DNA of 5,448 nt, from positions 1 through 5,448 of the forward strand of contig JAQTRD010000038.1 of NCBI GenBank assembly GCA_028711965.1. Reading direction: 5' to 3'. A model generated the notes under the pieces. The model was not told where the DNA came from, ran no database searches, and saw only the letters and a program-made list of their open reading frames with translations. Positions 5,257-5,448 of this stretch are shown here, one piece after another. Positions within the stretch are counted from its first letter, which is position 1, and each line of letters opens with the position of its first letter. The position numbers and the translations under genes were made by a program. The DNA comes from Candidatus Colwelliibacteriota bacterium. Lineage in GTDB: Bacteria > Patescibacteriota > Minisyncoccia > UBA6257 > Colwellbacteraceae.

Positions 5257-5448
5257 TCACGCCTTCTTTACTCCCAGCCATAGGGACCTTCCTTCTAATT
5301 CCGTTTCTAAAAAAGCGCTTACGTCATCGTCTTTTTTATTTTCCCAACCTTCAAACGATAAAATTCTCTTAGCCTCCCCTTCGTTTTCCCTGAATATGTC
5401 AGCAAAGTATCGGTCGCCGGACAGGAAGAGCCGCATTGATTCGCCGGG
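5257..5448 (-). CDS. Unrecognised protein, C-terminal 63 residues (5' end outside window)
   Basis: The minus-strand frame is open from the right edge to a TGA at 5259-5257, giving 63 residues. I do not recognise the family. Visible are a segment MRLFLSGDRYFADIF, a charged middle part (ENEGEAKR, then KKDDD) and an end LEGRSLWLGVKKA. The composition is that of a soluble, cytoplasmic protein: mixed charge, no membrane segment, no Cys. An ATG at 5436 exists but has neither a Shine-Dalgarno sequence nor a nearby -10 box, so a gene continuing beyond the edge is more likely than a 59-aa small protein. It ends 18 bases before the next gene, whose promoter fills the gap. Coding status is supported by codon pattern and lack of stops; no function is proposed. 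Confidence 0.65.
   Translation of the reverse strand, partial: PGESMRLFLSGDRYFADIFRENEGEAKRILSFEGWENKKDDDVSAFLETELEGRSLWLGVKKA

Overview
The window looks like a chromosomal piece from a candidate phyla radiation (Patescibacteria/Parcubacteria-type) bacterium. This is inferred from a compact layout, a large secreted protein with repeated Ig-like units of the SCTL...SC type that are common in those genomes, a short RNase J C-terminus, and promoters whose -10 box lies almost against the start codon. TGA is used as a stop (end of the RNase J gene and of the right-edge gene), so the TGA-recoding codes of some relatives do not apply. No mobile element, CRISPR array, tRNA or rRNA was seen, and no gap between genes exceeds about 105 bases.

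Left part, plus strand (1-1686): the last 212 codons of a ribonuclease J, a Rho-independent terminator, then a complete tryptophanyl-tRNA synthetase gene (trpS) with its own -10 box 7 nt before the ATG. trpS ends in a bidirectional hairpin terminator that it shares with the convergent gene on the other strand.

Right part, minus strand (1723-5448, read right to left): the C-terminal 63 codons of an unrecognised gene; a 203-aa membrane-anchored protein (5238-4627); a 238-aa lipoprotein (4522-3806); and a 661-aa secreted, cysteine-rich, Ig-like repeat protein (3708-1723). The three complete genes are all exported, each by a different route: N-terminal membrane anchor, lipobox, and cleavable signal peptide.

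The most interesting content is the pair at 3806-5238. The two proteins are diverged paralogs with the same extracytoplasmic domain, which keeps the skeleton of an M23/LytM (lysostaphin-type) barrel (YAPYDG / YSPFDG, then VKAGQLIG / VTKGQSIA). Neither protein contains a single histidine, so neither can be an M23 zinc peptidase. By analogy with degenerate LytM proteins they may bind or regulate cell-wall enzymes, but this is inference. The second notable point is expression: three of the four complete genes have a TATAAT/TATACT box 6-9 nt before the start codon and no Shine-Dalgarno sequence (predicted leaderless mRNAs), while the lipoprotein gene has a near-perfect AAAGGAGG.
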